64,000 nt of DNA from contig JAOAEJ010000011.1 in assembly GCA_026416815.1 (NCBI GenBank), positions 1 through 64,000 of the forward strand. Direction: 5' to 3'. Under the pieces are notes generated by a model. The model saw nothing but the letters and a program-made list of their open reading frames with translations, had not been told where the DNA came from and searched no databases. Both the position numbers and the translations under genes were made by a program. The stretch is from Clostridia bacterium. Its GTDB lineage: Bacteria > Bacillota > Clostridia > Acetivibrionales > DSM-2933. This document shows, in pieces, positions 9,462-17,241 of the stretch (position 1 is the first letter of the stretch; the number at the start of each line of letters is the position of its first letter).

Positions 9462-10640
9462 ATGAAAAAGTTATTAATCATTGGTGCGGGCGAGTTTCAG
9501 TTGCCCGGGATAATAGAAGCTAAGAAACAAGGTTATTACGTAATTGCTACCGACGGCAATCCTAATGCTCTAGGGAAAGATTATGCAGATGAATTCTACC
9601 ATTTGGATGTAAGAGACTTGGAAGCTAACTACAAGCTGGCAAAAGAGAAGGAAATAAGTGGTGTAGTAGCGGTATCTTCTGAGGTATCGGTGGAAACGGT
9701 CGCATATGTTAGTGAAAAGCTGAACTTAGTAGGCAATAAGTTTGAAGTTGCTGTTTTATGCCATAATAAAGAGGCATACTACAAGGCTTTTTCCAAGAAT
9801 GGTATTAATGTCCCTTCAACCTTTTGCTATGGCGATAACGTAGAGGAGATTAAAACTGAATACGTAATTATTAAGCCTGGTAAGGGTTCAGGAAGCCGGT
9901 TGGTACACAAGGTTCGGAAAGAGGACATTGATGCTCATGTAGCTATATACAGAAATGAGTTTAATGCCGACGAAAGTATTTTGATTCAAGAGTATGTAAA
10001 AGGCAAAGAAATCACTGTGGATGGGTTTGTATATAATGATAGCGTATCTGTAGTGGCCATATCTCACGAGAAATGTGATCCTGAGATTAGTAACAGCGTG
10101 TCCTATGAGCTGGACTTTCCACCGAGGTGGATAAATACCGAGATTTATGACAGAATTGCCGATATATCAAGTAAATCAGCAAAGGCAGCAGGTATTGAGT
10201 TCGGGCCTTTTCATATGGAGCTTATAATAAATGACCAACAAGAGCTTTATCTTATTGATTTTGCTCTGCGCGGCGGAGGGTTTAAACTTTTTACCGATAT
10301 TATAGAAAAAACCAGCGGAGTAAATGCACTACAAGAATACATTAGGGGTGCCATGGGAGAAGAAATACAAATTAAGCAGCCCGAGATTTTTGATCCTGTG
10401 ATTATGAGATTTCTATATGCGGATAAAAAAGGCATATTGCAGGAAATTGGCGGGTCGAGCCTTGAAGGAGTATATAGCGATTATATGCTGGGATTCCTCA
10501 AATCTGTAGGTGATGTTGTGGACAGGCCGTCCAGCGGGCGGGACAGGCTGGCATATATAATATGCTGGGGAACAGAAATGGATAAGGTCACGGACAGAAT
10601 GGAGACAATAACATCATCAATAAAGTTTACTATTGAGTAG
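9462..10640 (+). CDS. ATP-grasp carboxylate-amine ligase-like protein
   Basis: 392 aa ATP-grasp enzyme with an N-terminal Rossmann-like preATP-grasp domain (LLIIGAGEFQLPGI at residues 3-16), a central ATP-binding region (YVIIKPGKGSGSRLV; ILIQEYVKGKEITVDGF) and a metal-binding segment GPFHMELIINDQQELYLIDF. Such enzymes join a carboxylate to an amine through an acyl phosphate. Known Pse/Leg pathways N-acylate with GNAT enzymes instead, and none is visible here, so this ligase may attach an amino acid or hydroxy acid to the sugar (inference). The ATG follows GAGGGG at close spacing, 5 bp after the PseG-like gene. Confidence 0.8.
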   Translation: MKKLLIIGAGEFQLPGIIEAKKQGYYVIATDGNPNALGKDYADEFYHLDVRDLEANYKLAKEKEISGVVAVSSEVSVETVAYVSEKLNLVGNKFEVAVLCHNKEAYYKAFSKNGINVPSTFCYGDNVEEIKTEYVIIKPGKGSGSRLVHKVRKEDIDAHVAIYRNEFNADESILIQEYVKGKEITVDGFVYNDSVSVVAISHEKCDPEISNSVSYELDFPPRWINTEIYDRIADISSKSAKAAGIEFGPFHMELIINDQQELYLIDFALRGGGFKLFTDIIEKTSGVNALQEYIRGAMGEEIQIKQPEIFDPVIMRFLYADKKGILQEIGGSSLEGVYSDYMLGFLKSVGDVVDRPSSGRDRLAYIICWGTEMDKVTDRMETITSSIKFTIE

Positions 10641-10657
10641 ACATCGGAGGTATATGA

Positions 10658-11569
10658 GTGGAAAATTTTTATATATACTTGACCTTTGATATTGACCAGG
10701 ACTTTTCATTGGATAGTACGGACTATTATAATAGAGATAATGCTGAATTTGAAGGTTATATAAAGGGGCTTCCTTTAATTATTAATAAATTAAAAGGATT
10801 GCCTTTTTCTGTGTTTTTGAGGGCTGACTACCAGATAAGCAAGATATACGGCAGATATGATTATCTGATAGCTGAGTATCCTGACATCGTAGATACCATT
10901 ATTCGGAGCAATGGAGAAATAAACTGGCACATACATATCTACGAAGAAGCTGAAACAAAATGGTTTCAGGTTAGAGAACCGGAGGCAACGGTAAAAAGAT
11001 TTATTGCAGATTTGCATGAAGTTAAAAAGGTACACTCAATTAACTCTAATATAGTTAGAGTAGGAGAGTGTATAATGAATAATCTGCTTATGAAGGCTAT
11101 GGATGAACATGGGATAAGGATTGACAGCACCGCATTGCCGGGCCGGTTCAGAGAAGATGAGGAAAAGTTTCTGGATTGGAGTGTAACTACCAATGATTTA
11201 TATAATCCATCAGTAATGGACTATAGGGTTGAGGGTAACGCACACTACAAGCTGCTGGAAGTACCTATGACTACTATTCCGATGAAGGCCAGCTATGATA
11301 CAGAGCAATATAGAAGGTATGTAAACCTCGCATTCAGGACCGAAGTACTGTTTCAAAACCTTAAAGAGTACATAGAAAAAAACAGTTTTTTGGTAACTAT
11401 AACACATCCTTTTGAAATTTTAGATAAGGGTAACCACGGTTTAATCGGATACAATATAGATATTTTTGAGCAAAATGTGGATTTGCTGATAAAAACGGTT
11501 ATTGAGGCAGGGAAAAGGCCGGTATTTAGGAAAGTAGGGGATATACTGAATGAGAGCGGAATTAAGTAA
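10658..11569 (+). CDS. Polysaccharide deacetylase-like (NodB-fold) protein
   Basis: 303 aa. The start MENFYIYLTFDIDQDFSLD resembles the TFDxD segment of NodB-type carbohydrate esterases, and NWHIHIYEEA provides an HxH pair where family 4 esterases have their metal-binding histidines. The match is divergent and no second His-x-x-x-His is obvious, so deacetylase activity is not certain. No signal peptide, which fits a cytoplasmic substrate such as a nucleotide sugar. GTG 10658 is preceded by CGGAGG (10645-10650). It overlaps the next gene by 20 bp. Confidence 0.65.
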   Translation: MENFYIYLTFDIDQDFSLDSTDYYNRDNAEFEGYIKGLPLIINKLKGLPFSVFLRADYQISKIYGRYDYLIAEYPDIVDTIIRSNGEINWHIHIYEEAETKWFQVREPEATVKRFIADLHEVKKVHSINSNIVRVGECIMNNLLMKAMDEHGIRIDSTALPGRFREDEEKFLDWSVTTNDLYNPSVMDYRVEGNAHYKLLEVPMTTIPMKASYDTEQYRRYVNLAFRTEVLFQNLKEYIEKNSFLVTITHPFEILDKGNHGLIGYNIDIFEQNVDLLIKTVIEAGKRPVFRKVGDILNESGIK

Positions 11570-12653
11570 ATATTTTAATAACGATAACTTAATTTTGTTA
11601 GACCGGGCATTTCTGGGTTTATACGCGGCTTTTCAAGTTTTGAAACGCAAGACTGAAAAAAGAAAAATCCTTTTTACATCCACTACATGCCCATCGCCGG
11701 TGTTTGCAGCAGTGTTTGCAGGGCTTACGCCAGTGTTTACAGATATAAATATGAGTAATTATCTGATGGATTTGGATGAGGTTAAAAATATTATTGATAC
11801 TGATAAAGATATTGCTGCAATAGTTTATATATACACCTTTGGGCACATTTGTACAGACATACTGGAAATAAGAGACTTAGCAAAAAGTAAAAATATATGC
11901 CTTATAGAGGATGTTGCCCAGGCCTTTGGCTGCGGCATATCAGGAAATGAAGCAGGTACTATAGGCGACTTGTCGGTATTTAGCTTTGGCTACTCCAAGC
12001 AAATCAATGCAGGGGATGGAGGGGCCTTAATGATTAATTCATCAGAGTTTACTATGGATGAAATACAAAATGAGATTTTACACACAGATAGGTATATACC
12101 CGATGCCGAACTGCAAAACGAGTATAGGGATGAATTTTATCACATCAGGAAGCTAGGAATAGACAATGCGGGTTTGTATAGTCTATATAGTAAATTCCCT
12201 GACAAATACAGGGAATTATATTTTAGGACAATTAAAGTAGATTGGGATAACGTCAGAGACAAGTTTACCAAGTTTGTTAGAAACAATGAAAAGATCAGCA
12301 GGATTGTGTACGCACATGCATATCAGGAGGGATTAACCAAGAATCCTTATGCCCATAAGTTTTCTTTACCGGATATAAATGAAGATTGTTGCATATATAG
12401 GTATACGTTTATGCTGAAGGACAAGCATGAAGCTAAGGCCCTGAGCGACTACTTAAGAAAAAATAATATTAATTGTTCTAATCTCTATGTACCTGTAAGC
12501 CGATTCTATAATAATAAAGGATTTGAAAACGCGGTAAAATTTGCTGAAGGGGTTATTAACCTGTGGGTTGATGATACTATAGACAAGGATTATATAAATG
12601 CAACTCTTAGTTTAATAGAATGCTTTTATAAAAATAATAGTATCAAAGGGTGA
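11550..12653 (+). CDS. DegT/DnrJ/EryC1-like PLP aminotransferase (divergent)
   Basis: 367 aa, a divergent DegT/AHBA_synth aminotransferase. TSTTCPSPVFAAVFAGLTPVF matches the cofactor-binding loop; CLIEDVAQAFGC holds the PLP-contacting Asp; FSFGYSKQINAGDGGALM contains the Schiff-base Lys and the following GxGG. It is clearly different from the PseC-like aminotransferase at 14584, so it probably acts on another keto sugar or a keto acid. Starts 20 bp inside the previous gene and ends just before the aldolase start, indicating tight operon structure. Confidence 0.8.
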   Translation: MRAELSKYFNNDNLILLDRAFLGLYAAFQVLKRKTEKRKILFTSTTCPSPVFAAVFAGLTPVFTDINMSNYLMDLDEVKNIIDTDKDIAAIVYIYTFGHICTDILEIRDLAKSKNICLIEDVAQAFGCGISGNEAGTIGDLSVFSFGYSKQINAGDGGALMINSSEFTMDEIQNEILHTDRYIPDAELQNEYRDEFYHIRKLGIDNAGLYSLYSKFPDKYRELYFRTIKVDWDNVRDKFTKFVRNNEKISRIVYAHAYQEGLTKNPYAHKFSLPDINEDCCIYRYTFMLKDKHEAKALSDYLRKNNINCSNLYVPVSRFYNNKGFENAVKFAEGVINLWVDDTIDKDYINATLSLIECFYKNNSIKG

Positions 12654-12658
12654 TTTTT

Positions 12659-14557
12659 ATGAATAATGTAAAAATCCTGGAATGTACTTTAAGAGATGGA
12701 AGCTATACTGTAAGTGACCAGTTTACTGCCGAGGATACGGCTTTTATAGCTAAAGCTTTAGATGAAATAGGCTTTGAGTATATAGAAGTTGGTCCTGGAA
12801 TAGGTTTGAACGCCAAAATAAAAAGTGAGATTATGCCTGCCTCGGAGGATATAGAGTATATACGGGCAGCAAGAAATGCAGTTAAAAACGGAAAGATAGG
12901 GATGTTTTTTATTCCCGGTATCGGTAGACTAGAAGATATGAAAATGGCCCGAGACGAAGGGCTGGATTTTATAAGAATAGGGATAAACATTACAGACTTT
13001 AATAATGCTTTTAAGTATTTGGAATATGCTAAGAGTTTAGGATTTATAACTACTGTAAACTTCATGAAATCCTATGCTGTTAGCGCACAAGAGTTTGCAC
13101 GTGTTGCTCATGAGGCTTATAAAAATGGTGCCGGTATAGTGTATCTGGTTGATTCGGCGGGGGGGATGCTTCCTAAAGATGTAGAGGCATATGTCAAATA
13201 TGCAAAGGATGTATCACCGGACCTAAAACTAGGATTCCATGGGCACAATAATCTTGCTTTGGCAATGGGGAACTCATTGACTGCAATTGAAAACGGGGCT
13301 GAATTTATCGATTCTACAATAAGAGGAATGGGCAGAAGTTCCGGTAATGCAGTTACCGAAAAACTGCTCCTGATACTTGACAGAATGGGATACAAGCATG
13401 GGTTCGATCTTGATAAGCTGCTTGAATTAAGTGAGAAGACCATCCTGCCCTATCTTGTAAATAAATTTGAAACTTCAACCGATTATATAGTAGGATACTC
13501 GCAGTTTCATTCGAGCTATTTGAATTCTATTTATAAGATGTCAAAGCGGTATAATATCGACCCGAATAAGCTGATTGTGGAGTATTCAAAGGTTGATATA
13601 GTAACCATGGATGAGGGCAAGCTCGAAGAAATAGCAAAGACAATCAGGACGGATAAAATAAATAACTCCTATTTCGGGATAACCAGCGAGATAAAGTATA
13701 AAGAAAGTCAAGAAGAGCAGTTAAAAGTATTAAAAAGCAAGTTTATTGAACTAAAAAGCAAGTATAATCATTTAATATTCTTCAATCTAAGTAAAGCCTA
13801 CGAGCCTAGGGATTCTATGAAAAGCTCGCCGGTTATTCATACCGTTAATAATCTGGTTTTTGGCAGTGCTGAATTTGGTGATAGAATAGATGATTGCAGG
13901 GAGGTTATAAGCTACCTTAAAGATGTAGTTGATGGATTCCTTGTAGATAAAAGAATATTTGATAAAGTAGATGGGGAAGCCTTTTTGTCTGGCTCCCATA
14001 TAGAAGGTAAGGTTCAATACTATAACGACGCTGCAATGTTTGCAAAATCAATAAGCAACTATTTAAAAAATATAAAAAGAAAAAGTCCTGAGTTGAAAAC
14101 ACTATATATAGATGTATATCAGGAAGTTATGGATTCCCTAAAGGTAATTCCCGGTGACCTTGGGTTAACAACGGTTGCAGATATTGAATCGGCAGATATA
14201 GCGGTGCTTGGCAGGACTCATACTACAAAGGATACGATTGATAAGTGCAAAAGCCTCAGGTGTATTTTATTGACAGTACCTGGCAGGCTAGACAGTAGTA
14301 TTTCGGAAGATAGCAGTATACAGCTAATCAGGATAGACTTTGAAAGAGAAATCTTTACTGAAATTGTGGAAAGTATAAGCTATAGAAATTTGTTTGATTA
14401 TAAATATGGAATAAGAAATATAGATGGAAAAGCTTATTGCAGCGGTGGATTTATTGGAACAAAAGGTACCGTTGTTGTGGACGATATAAATAATATTTCC
14501 AGGGTCTACGGGGTATCCAACGGAGACGGCAGGATAGTGTATAAGCAGAATGAATAA
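12659..14557 (+). CDS. DmpG/HMGL-like aldolase with a large unassigned C-terminal region
   Basis: 632 aa. Residues 1 to about 290 form a DRE-TIM metallolyase: LECTLRDGSY provides the Arg-Asp pair and GFHGHNNLALAMGNS provides the metal-binding HxHN, as in 4-hydroxy-2-oxovalerate aldolase (DmpG) and HMG-CoA lyase. The remaining ~340 residues do not match any aldolase accessory domain I know; they contain alternating hydrophobic strands and segments such as ADIAVLGRTHTTKDTI that look Rossmann-like. DmpG itself is about 340 aa, so this is nearly double length. ATG 12659 is preferred because AAAGGGTG (12645-12652) is spaced for it. The reaction in a sugar pathway is unknown; making an acyl precursor or a branched sugar are both possible. 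Confidence 0.78.
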   Translation: MNNVKILECTLRDGSYTVSDQFTAEDTAFIAKALDEIGFEYIEVGPGIGLNAKIKSEIMPASEDIEYIRAARNAVKNGKIGMFFIPGIGRLEDMKMARDEGLDFIRIGINITDFNNAFKYLEYAKSLGFITTVNFMKSYAVSAQEFARVAHEAYKNGAGIVYLVDSAGGMLPKDVEAYVKYAKDVSPDLKLGFHGHNNLALAMGNSLTAIENGAEFIDSTIRGMGRSSGNAVTEKLLLILDRMGYKHGFDLDKLLELSEKTILPYLVNKFETSTDYIVGYSQFHSSYLNSIYKMSKRYNIDPNKLIVEYSKVDIVTMDEGKLEEIAKTIRTDKINNSYFGITSEIKYKESQEEQLKVLKSKFIELKSKYNHLIFFNLSKAYEPRDSMKSSPVIHTVNNLVFGSAEFGDRIDDCREVISYLKDVVDGFLVDKRIFDKVDGEAFLSGSHIEGKVQYYNDAAMFAKSISNYLKNIKRKSPELKTLYIDVYQEVMDSLKVIPGDLGLTTVADIESADIAVLGRTHTTKDTIDKCKSLRCILLTVPGRLDSSISEDSSIQLIRIDFEREIFTEIVESISYRNLFDYKYGIRNIDGKAYCSGGFIGTKGTVVVDDINNISRVYGVSNGDGRIVYKQNE

Positions 14558-14583
14558 CTTTAAAGCTTAGGAGGTCAATACTT

Positions 14584-15753
14584 GTGACAAATATTTCAAA
14601 AAAATTTTTGCCTTACGGGCAGCAGTGGATAGATGAAGACGACATACAAGCAGTAGTCGAAACGCTAAGAAGCACTCATCTAACTACAGGCCCAAAAATA
14701 AAAGAGTTTGAGGACAAGCTGGCTGCATATGTAGAAGCAAAATATGCCGTTGCTATATCAAACGGTACTGCAGCGCTTCATGCAGCATGTTTTGCAGCAG
14801 GAATCACAGAAGGTGATGAAGTTATAACTAGCCCCATTACCTTTGCAGCATCTGCCAATTGTGCGTTATATATGGGTGCAAAACCTGTATTTGCAGATAT
14901 TGACCCCAAAACATATAATATAGACCCCGAGGATATTCGGAGAAAAATAACTAACAAAACAAAAGCAATAATCCCGGTTCATTTCACCGGTCAGTCCTGT
15001 GACATGGAACAAATATCGAGAATAGCAGAAGAATACGGGCTGGTTGTAATAGAAGATGCTGCACATGCACTAGGAGCAGAATACAAGGGTAAAAAAGTAG
15101 GTACCTTGGGTGATATGGCCACTTTCAGTTTTCACCCTGTAAAGCACATAACAACCGGTGAAGGTGGAGCTATAACCACTAATGACGAAGCCCTATATAA
15201 AAAACTTATGCTATTTAGGACCCATGGTATAACCAGAGAAAAAGATATTATGATTAACAATGAGGGACCATGGTACTATGAGCAGCATTACTTGGGTTAT
15301 AATTACAGAATCACCGATATACAGGCTTCCCTGGGAGTAAGCCAGTTGGCAAAATTGAATAAATTCCTGCAAAAGAGGATAGAGTATATAGAACAATATA
15401 ACGCGGCGTTTAAAAATATAGAAGGGGTTATAACCCCATATCAAATTAGTGAAGCACAGTCTGCGTGGCACCTGTATATAATACAGTTGGAGCTAGAAAA
15501 ATTAAAGGTAGGAAGAAAGGAAATATTTGAAGAGCTGGTAAGGAGAAATATAGGAGTAAACGTTCACTATATCCCTGTTTATTTCCATCCATACTACCGG
15601 AATTTAGGCTATCAAAGGGGAATATGTCCCGAAGCTGAAAGGCTTTATGAGAGAATTATAACTCTTCCGTTGTTCCCTAAGATGGGTAATGAAGATGTAG
15701 AGTATGTGATAAAGAATGTAATAGATATTGTCGATATGTATAGAGTGGGTTGA
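14584..15753 (+). CDS. pseC: PseC-like DegT/DnrJ/EryC1/StrS aminotransferase
   Basis: 389 aa PLP-dependent sugar aminotransferase, probably acting at C4 of the 4-keto-6-deoxy nucleotide sugar made by the PseB-like enzyme. The motifs are complete: SNGTAALHAACFAAG, DEVITSPITFAASANC, VVIEDAAHALGA with the PLP-binding Asp, and FSFHPVKHITTGEGGA with the Schiff-base Lys. Much closer to canonical PseC/WecE/ArnB than the aminotransferase at 11550. GTG 14584 has AGGAGG at 14569-14574. The stop codon lies inside a terminator hairpin. Confidence 0.88.
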   Translation: MTNISKKFLPYGQQWIDEDDIQAVVETLRSTHLTTGPKIKEFEDKLAAYVEAKYAVAISNGTAALHAACFAAGITEGDEVITSPITFAASANCALYMGAKPVFADIDPKTYNIDPEDIRRKITNKTKAIIPVHFTGQSCDMEQISRIAEEYGLVVIEDAAHALGAEYKGKKVGTLGDMATFSFHPVKHITTGEGGAITTNDEALYKKLMLFRTHGITREKDIMINNEGPWYYEQHYLGYNYRITDIQASLGVSQLAKLNKFLQKRIEYIEQYNAAFKNIEGVITPYQISEAQSAWHLYIIQLELEKLKVGRKEIFEELVRRNIGVNVHYIPVYFHPYYRNLGYQRGICPEAERLYERIITLPLFPKMGNEDVEYVIKNVIDIVDMYRVG

Positions 15754-15768
15754 CACCCACTCTTTTTT
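15742..15768 (+). terminator. Terminator overlapping the pseC-like stop codon
   Basis: A 9-bp perfect stem (15742-15750 with 15755-15763) with a 4-nt loop and a T run. The stop codon is in the loop region. It probably gives partial or full termination before the epimerase gene. Confidence 0.85.
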
Positions 15769-15810
15769 GATATTTCACTGTTTAATTTAAATATAGAAAG
15801 GATGAGTAGT

Positions 15811-16746
15811 TTGAATATTTTAGTAACTGGCGGAGCAGGTTTTATTGGTAGATGGGTAGTAAAAAGACTTTTACAGGATGGCCATAAGGTATGGGTTTTA
15901 GATGACCTGTCCAACGGAAGAAGAGAAAATATTGAAGAATTTATGAATAATGAAAATCTCATAGAGTTTGTAGAAGGGGATATTAAAAATAATAGCACGT
16001 TGGAACAATTGTTTGAAAACAAGTTTGAAATTTGCTATCACCTTGCTGCGAGTATTAACGTACAGGATAGCATTGATGACCCCAGGACAACCTTTGAAAA
16101 TGATACTGTAGGCACCTTCAATGTACTGGAACAGTGCCGTAAGCATAACACAAAGGTTGTATTTATGAGTACTTGTATGGTGTATGACAGAGCAACAAAT
16201 GAAGACGGGATAAGTGAACTGCACCCGGTCAAGCCTGCTTCACCCTACGCAGGAAGTAAGATTGCAGGAGAGAGTATGGTTCTATCCTACTGGCATGCTT
16301 ACAAGCTGCCTACCGTAGTAATAAGACCATTCAATACCTATGGGCCTTTTCAGAAGTCAAGTGGAGAGGGTGGGGTTGTAGCTATATTTATTAAAAGAAA
16401 CCTTCAAGGAGAGACACTGAATATTTACGGTGACGGGACTCAAACAAGGGACCTTTTATATGTAGAGGACTGTGCAGAGTTTGTAGTTTCAGCCGGGTAC
16501 TCAGAAAAGGTAAATGGCGAGATAGTAAATGCCGGACTAAGAAGGGATATAAGTGTTAATGACCTGGCATTATTGATTTCTAAAGACCAAAATAGGATAA
16601 AGCATGTAGAACATATACATCCACAAAGTGAAATTCCTAAATTGCTTTGCAATTCTACCAAAGCCAATAAGCTACTGGGGTGGAGCCCAAAAACTTCTTT
16701 GGAGCAAGGGATTGCAAAAACTCAAAAGTGGATTGAAAGTTTATAA
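15811..16746 (+). CDS. NAD-dependent sugar epimerase/dehydratase
   Basis: 311 aa extended short-chain dehydrogenase. It starts MNILVTGGAGFIGRWVVKRL (NAD-binding GxxGxxG), and has YxxxK in SPYAGSK and an active-site Ser/Thr in FMSTCMVYD. It resembles the GalE/WbpP/RmlB group; substrate not predictable. TTG 15811 is preferred because AGAAAGGATG (15795-15804) is spaced for it, whereas the in-frame ATG 15802 overlaps that site. It follows a terminator, so it may be expressed separately from the sugar operon, possibly by read-through. Confidence 0.8.
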   Translation: MNILVTGGAGFIGRWVVKRLLQDGHKVWVLDDLSNGRRENIEEFMNNENLIEFVEGDIKNNSTLEQLFENKFEICYHLAASINVQDSIDDPRTTFENDTVGTFNVLEQCRKHNTKVVFMSTCMVYDRATNEDGISELHPVKPASPYAGSKIAGESMVLSYWHAYKLPTVVIRPFNTYGPFQKSSGEGGVVAIFIKRNLQGETLNIYGDGTQTRDLLYVEDCAEFVVSAGYSEKVNGEIVNAGLRRDISVNDLALLISKDQNRIKHVEHIHPQSEIPKLLCNSTKANKLLGWSPKTSLEQGIAKTQKWIESL

Positions 16747-16786
16747 GCAGCCTCATGAGGAGGTGGTAAGAAAGCAAATATTTCTC

Positions 16787-16814
16787 TAAACCTACGTGAA
16801 AAATAATCCGATAA
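16787..16814 (+). promoter_or_regulatory. Sigma-D (sigma-28) type flagellar promoter
   Basis: TAAA at 16787-16790 and TCCGATAA at 16807-16814 are separated by 16 bp. This matches the flagellar sigma-28 consensus TAAA-N15-GCCGATAA with one mismatch and one extra spacer base. It lies 33 bp upstream of the flaG start and should drive flaG-fliD-fliS-flgN as late flagellar genes. Confidence 0.75.
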
Positions 16815-16846
16815 TTATAATAAGAATATTTCACGGAGGGATACCT

Positions 16847-17236
16847 ATGAGAATAGATGGCATGGACGCTCCCAATGTAGTAGTTAATACCCAGCAAAAT
16901 TCTCAGAATGATATAAAAGTAAATCAAGCTGGATCAAAACATGTAACTGCAAACATAGATAATAAAAATATTTCAAATCTAACTGATTATGAAAAAAGTG
17001 AACTTCCTATATCGGATAAAGTGGTTATTAATGCAATTGAGAAAGCCAATAAAGCTATTTCGGGCGCTAATAGGAAATTCGAATTTAGTATACATGAGAA
17101 AACAAAGGAAATTATGGTTAAGGTTATTAATGCCGAGACCAATGAGGTTATAAGGGAGATACCTCATGAAAAAATTCTTGATATGGTCGCTAAAATGTGG
17201 GAAATGGCAGGAATAATAGTTGATGAAAGGAGGTAA
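16847..17236 (+). CDS. flaG: FlaG family flagellar protein
   Basis: 129 aa. The N-terminal half is low-complexity and polar (MRIDGMDAPNVVVNTQQ onward); the C-terminal half is the FlaG domain with EFSIHEKTKEIMVKVIN and VIREIPHEKILDMVAKM. FlaG affects filament length and accompanies fliD in many bacteria. ATG 16847 has CGGAGGG at 16834-16840; an upstream in-frame GTG at 16796 would start inside the sigma-D promoter and is rejected. First gene of the late flagellar operon. Confidence 0.9.
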   Translation: MRIDGMDAPNVVVNTQQNSQNDIKVNQAGSKHVTANIDNKNISNLTDYEKSELPISDKVVINAIEKANKAISGANRKFEFSIHEKTKEIMVKVINAETNEVIREIPHEKILDMVAKMWEMAGIIVDERR

Positions 17237-17241
17237 CATTT

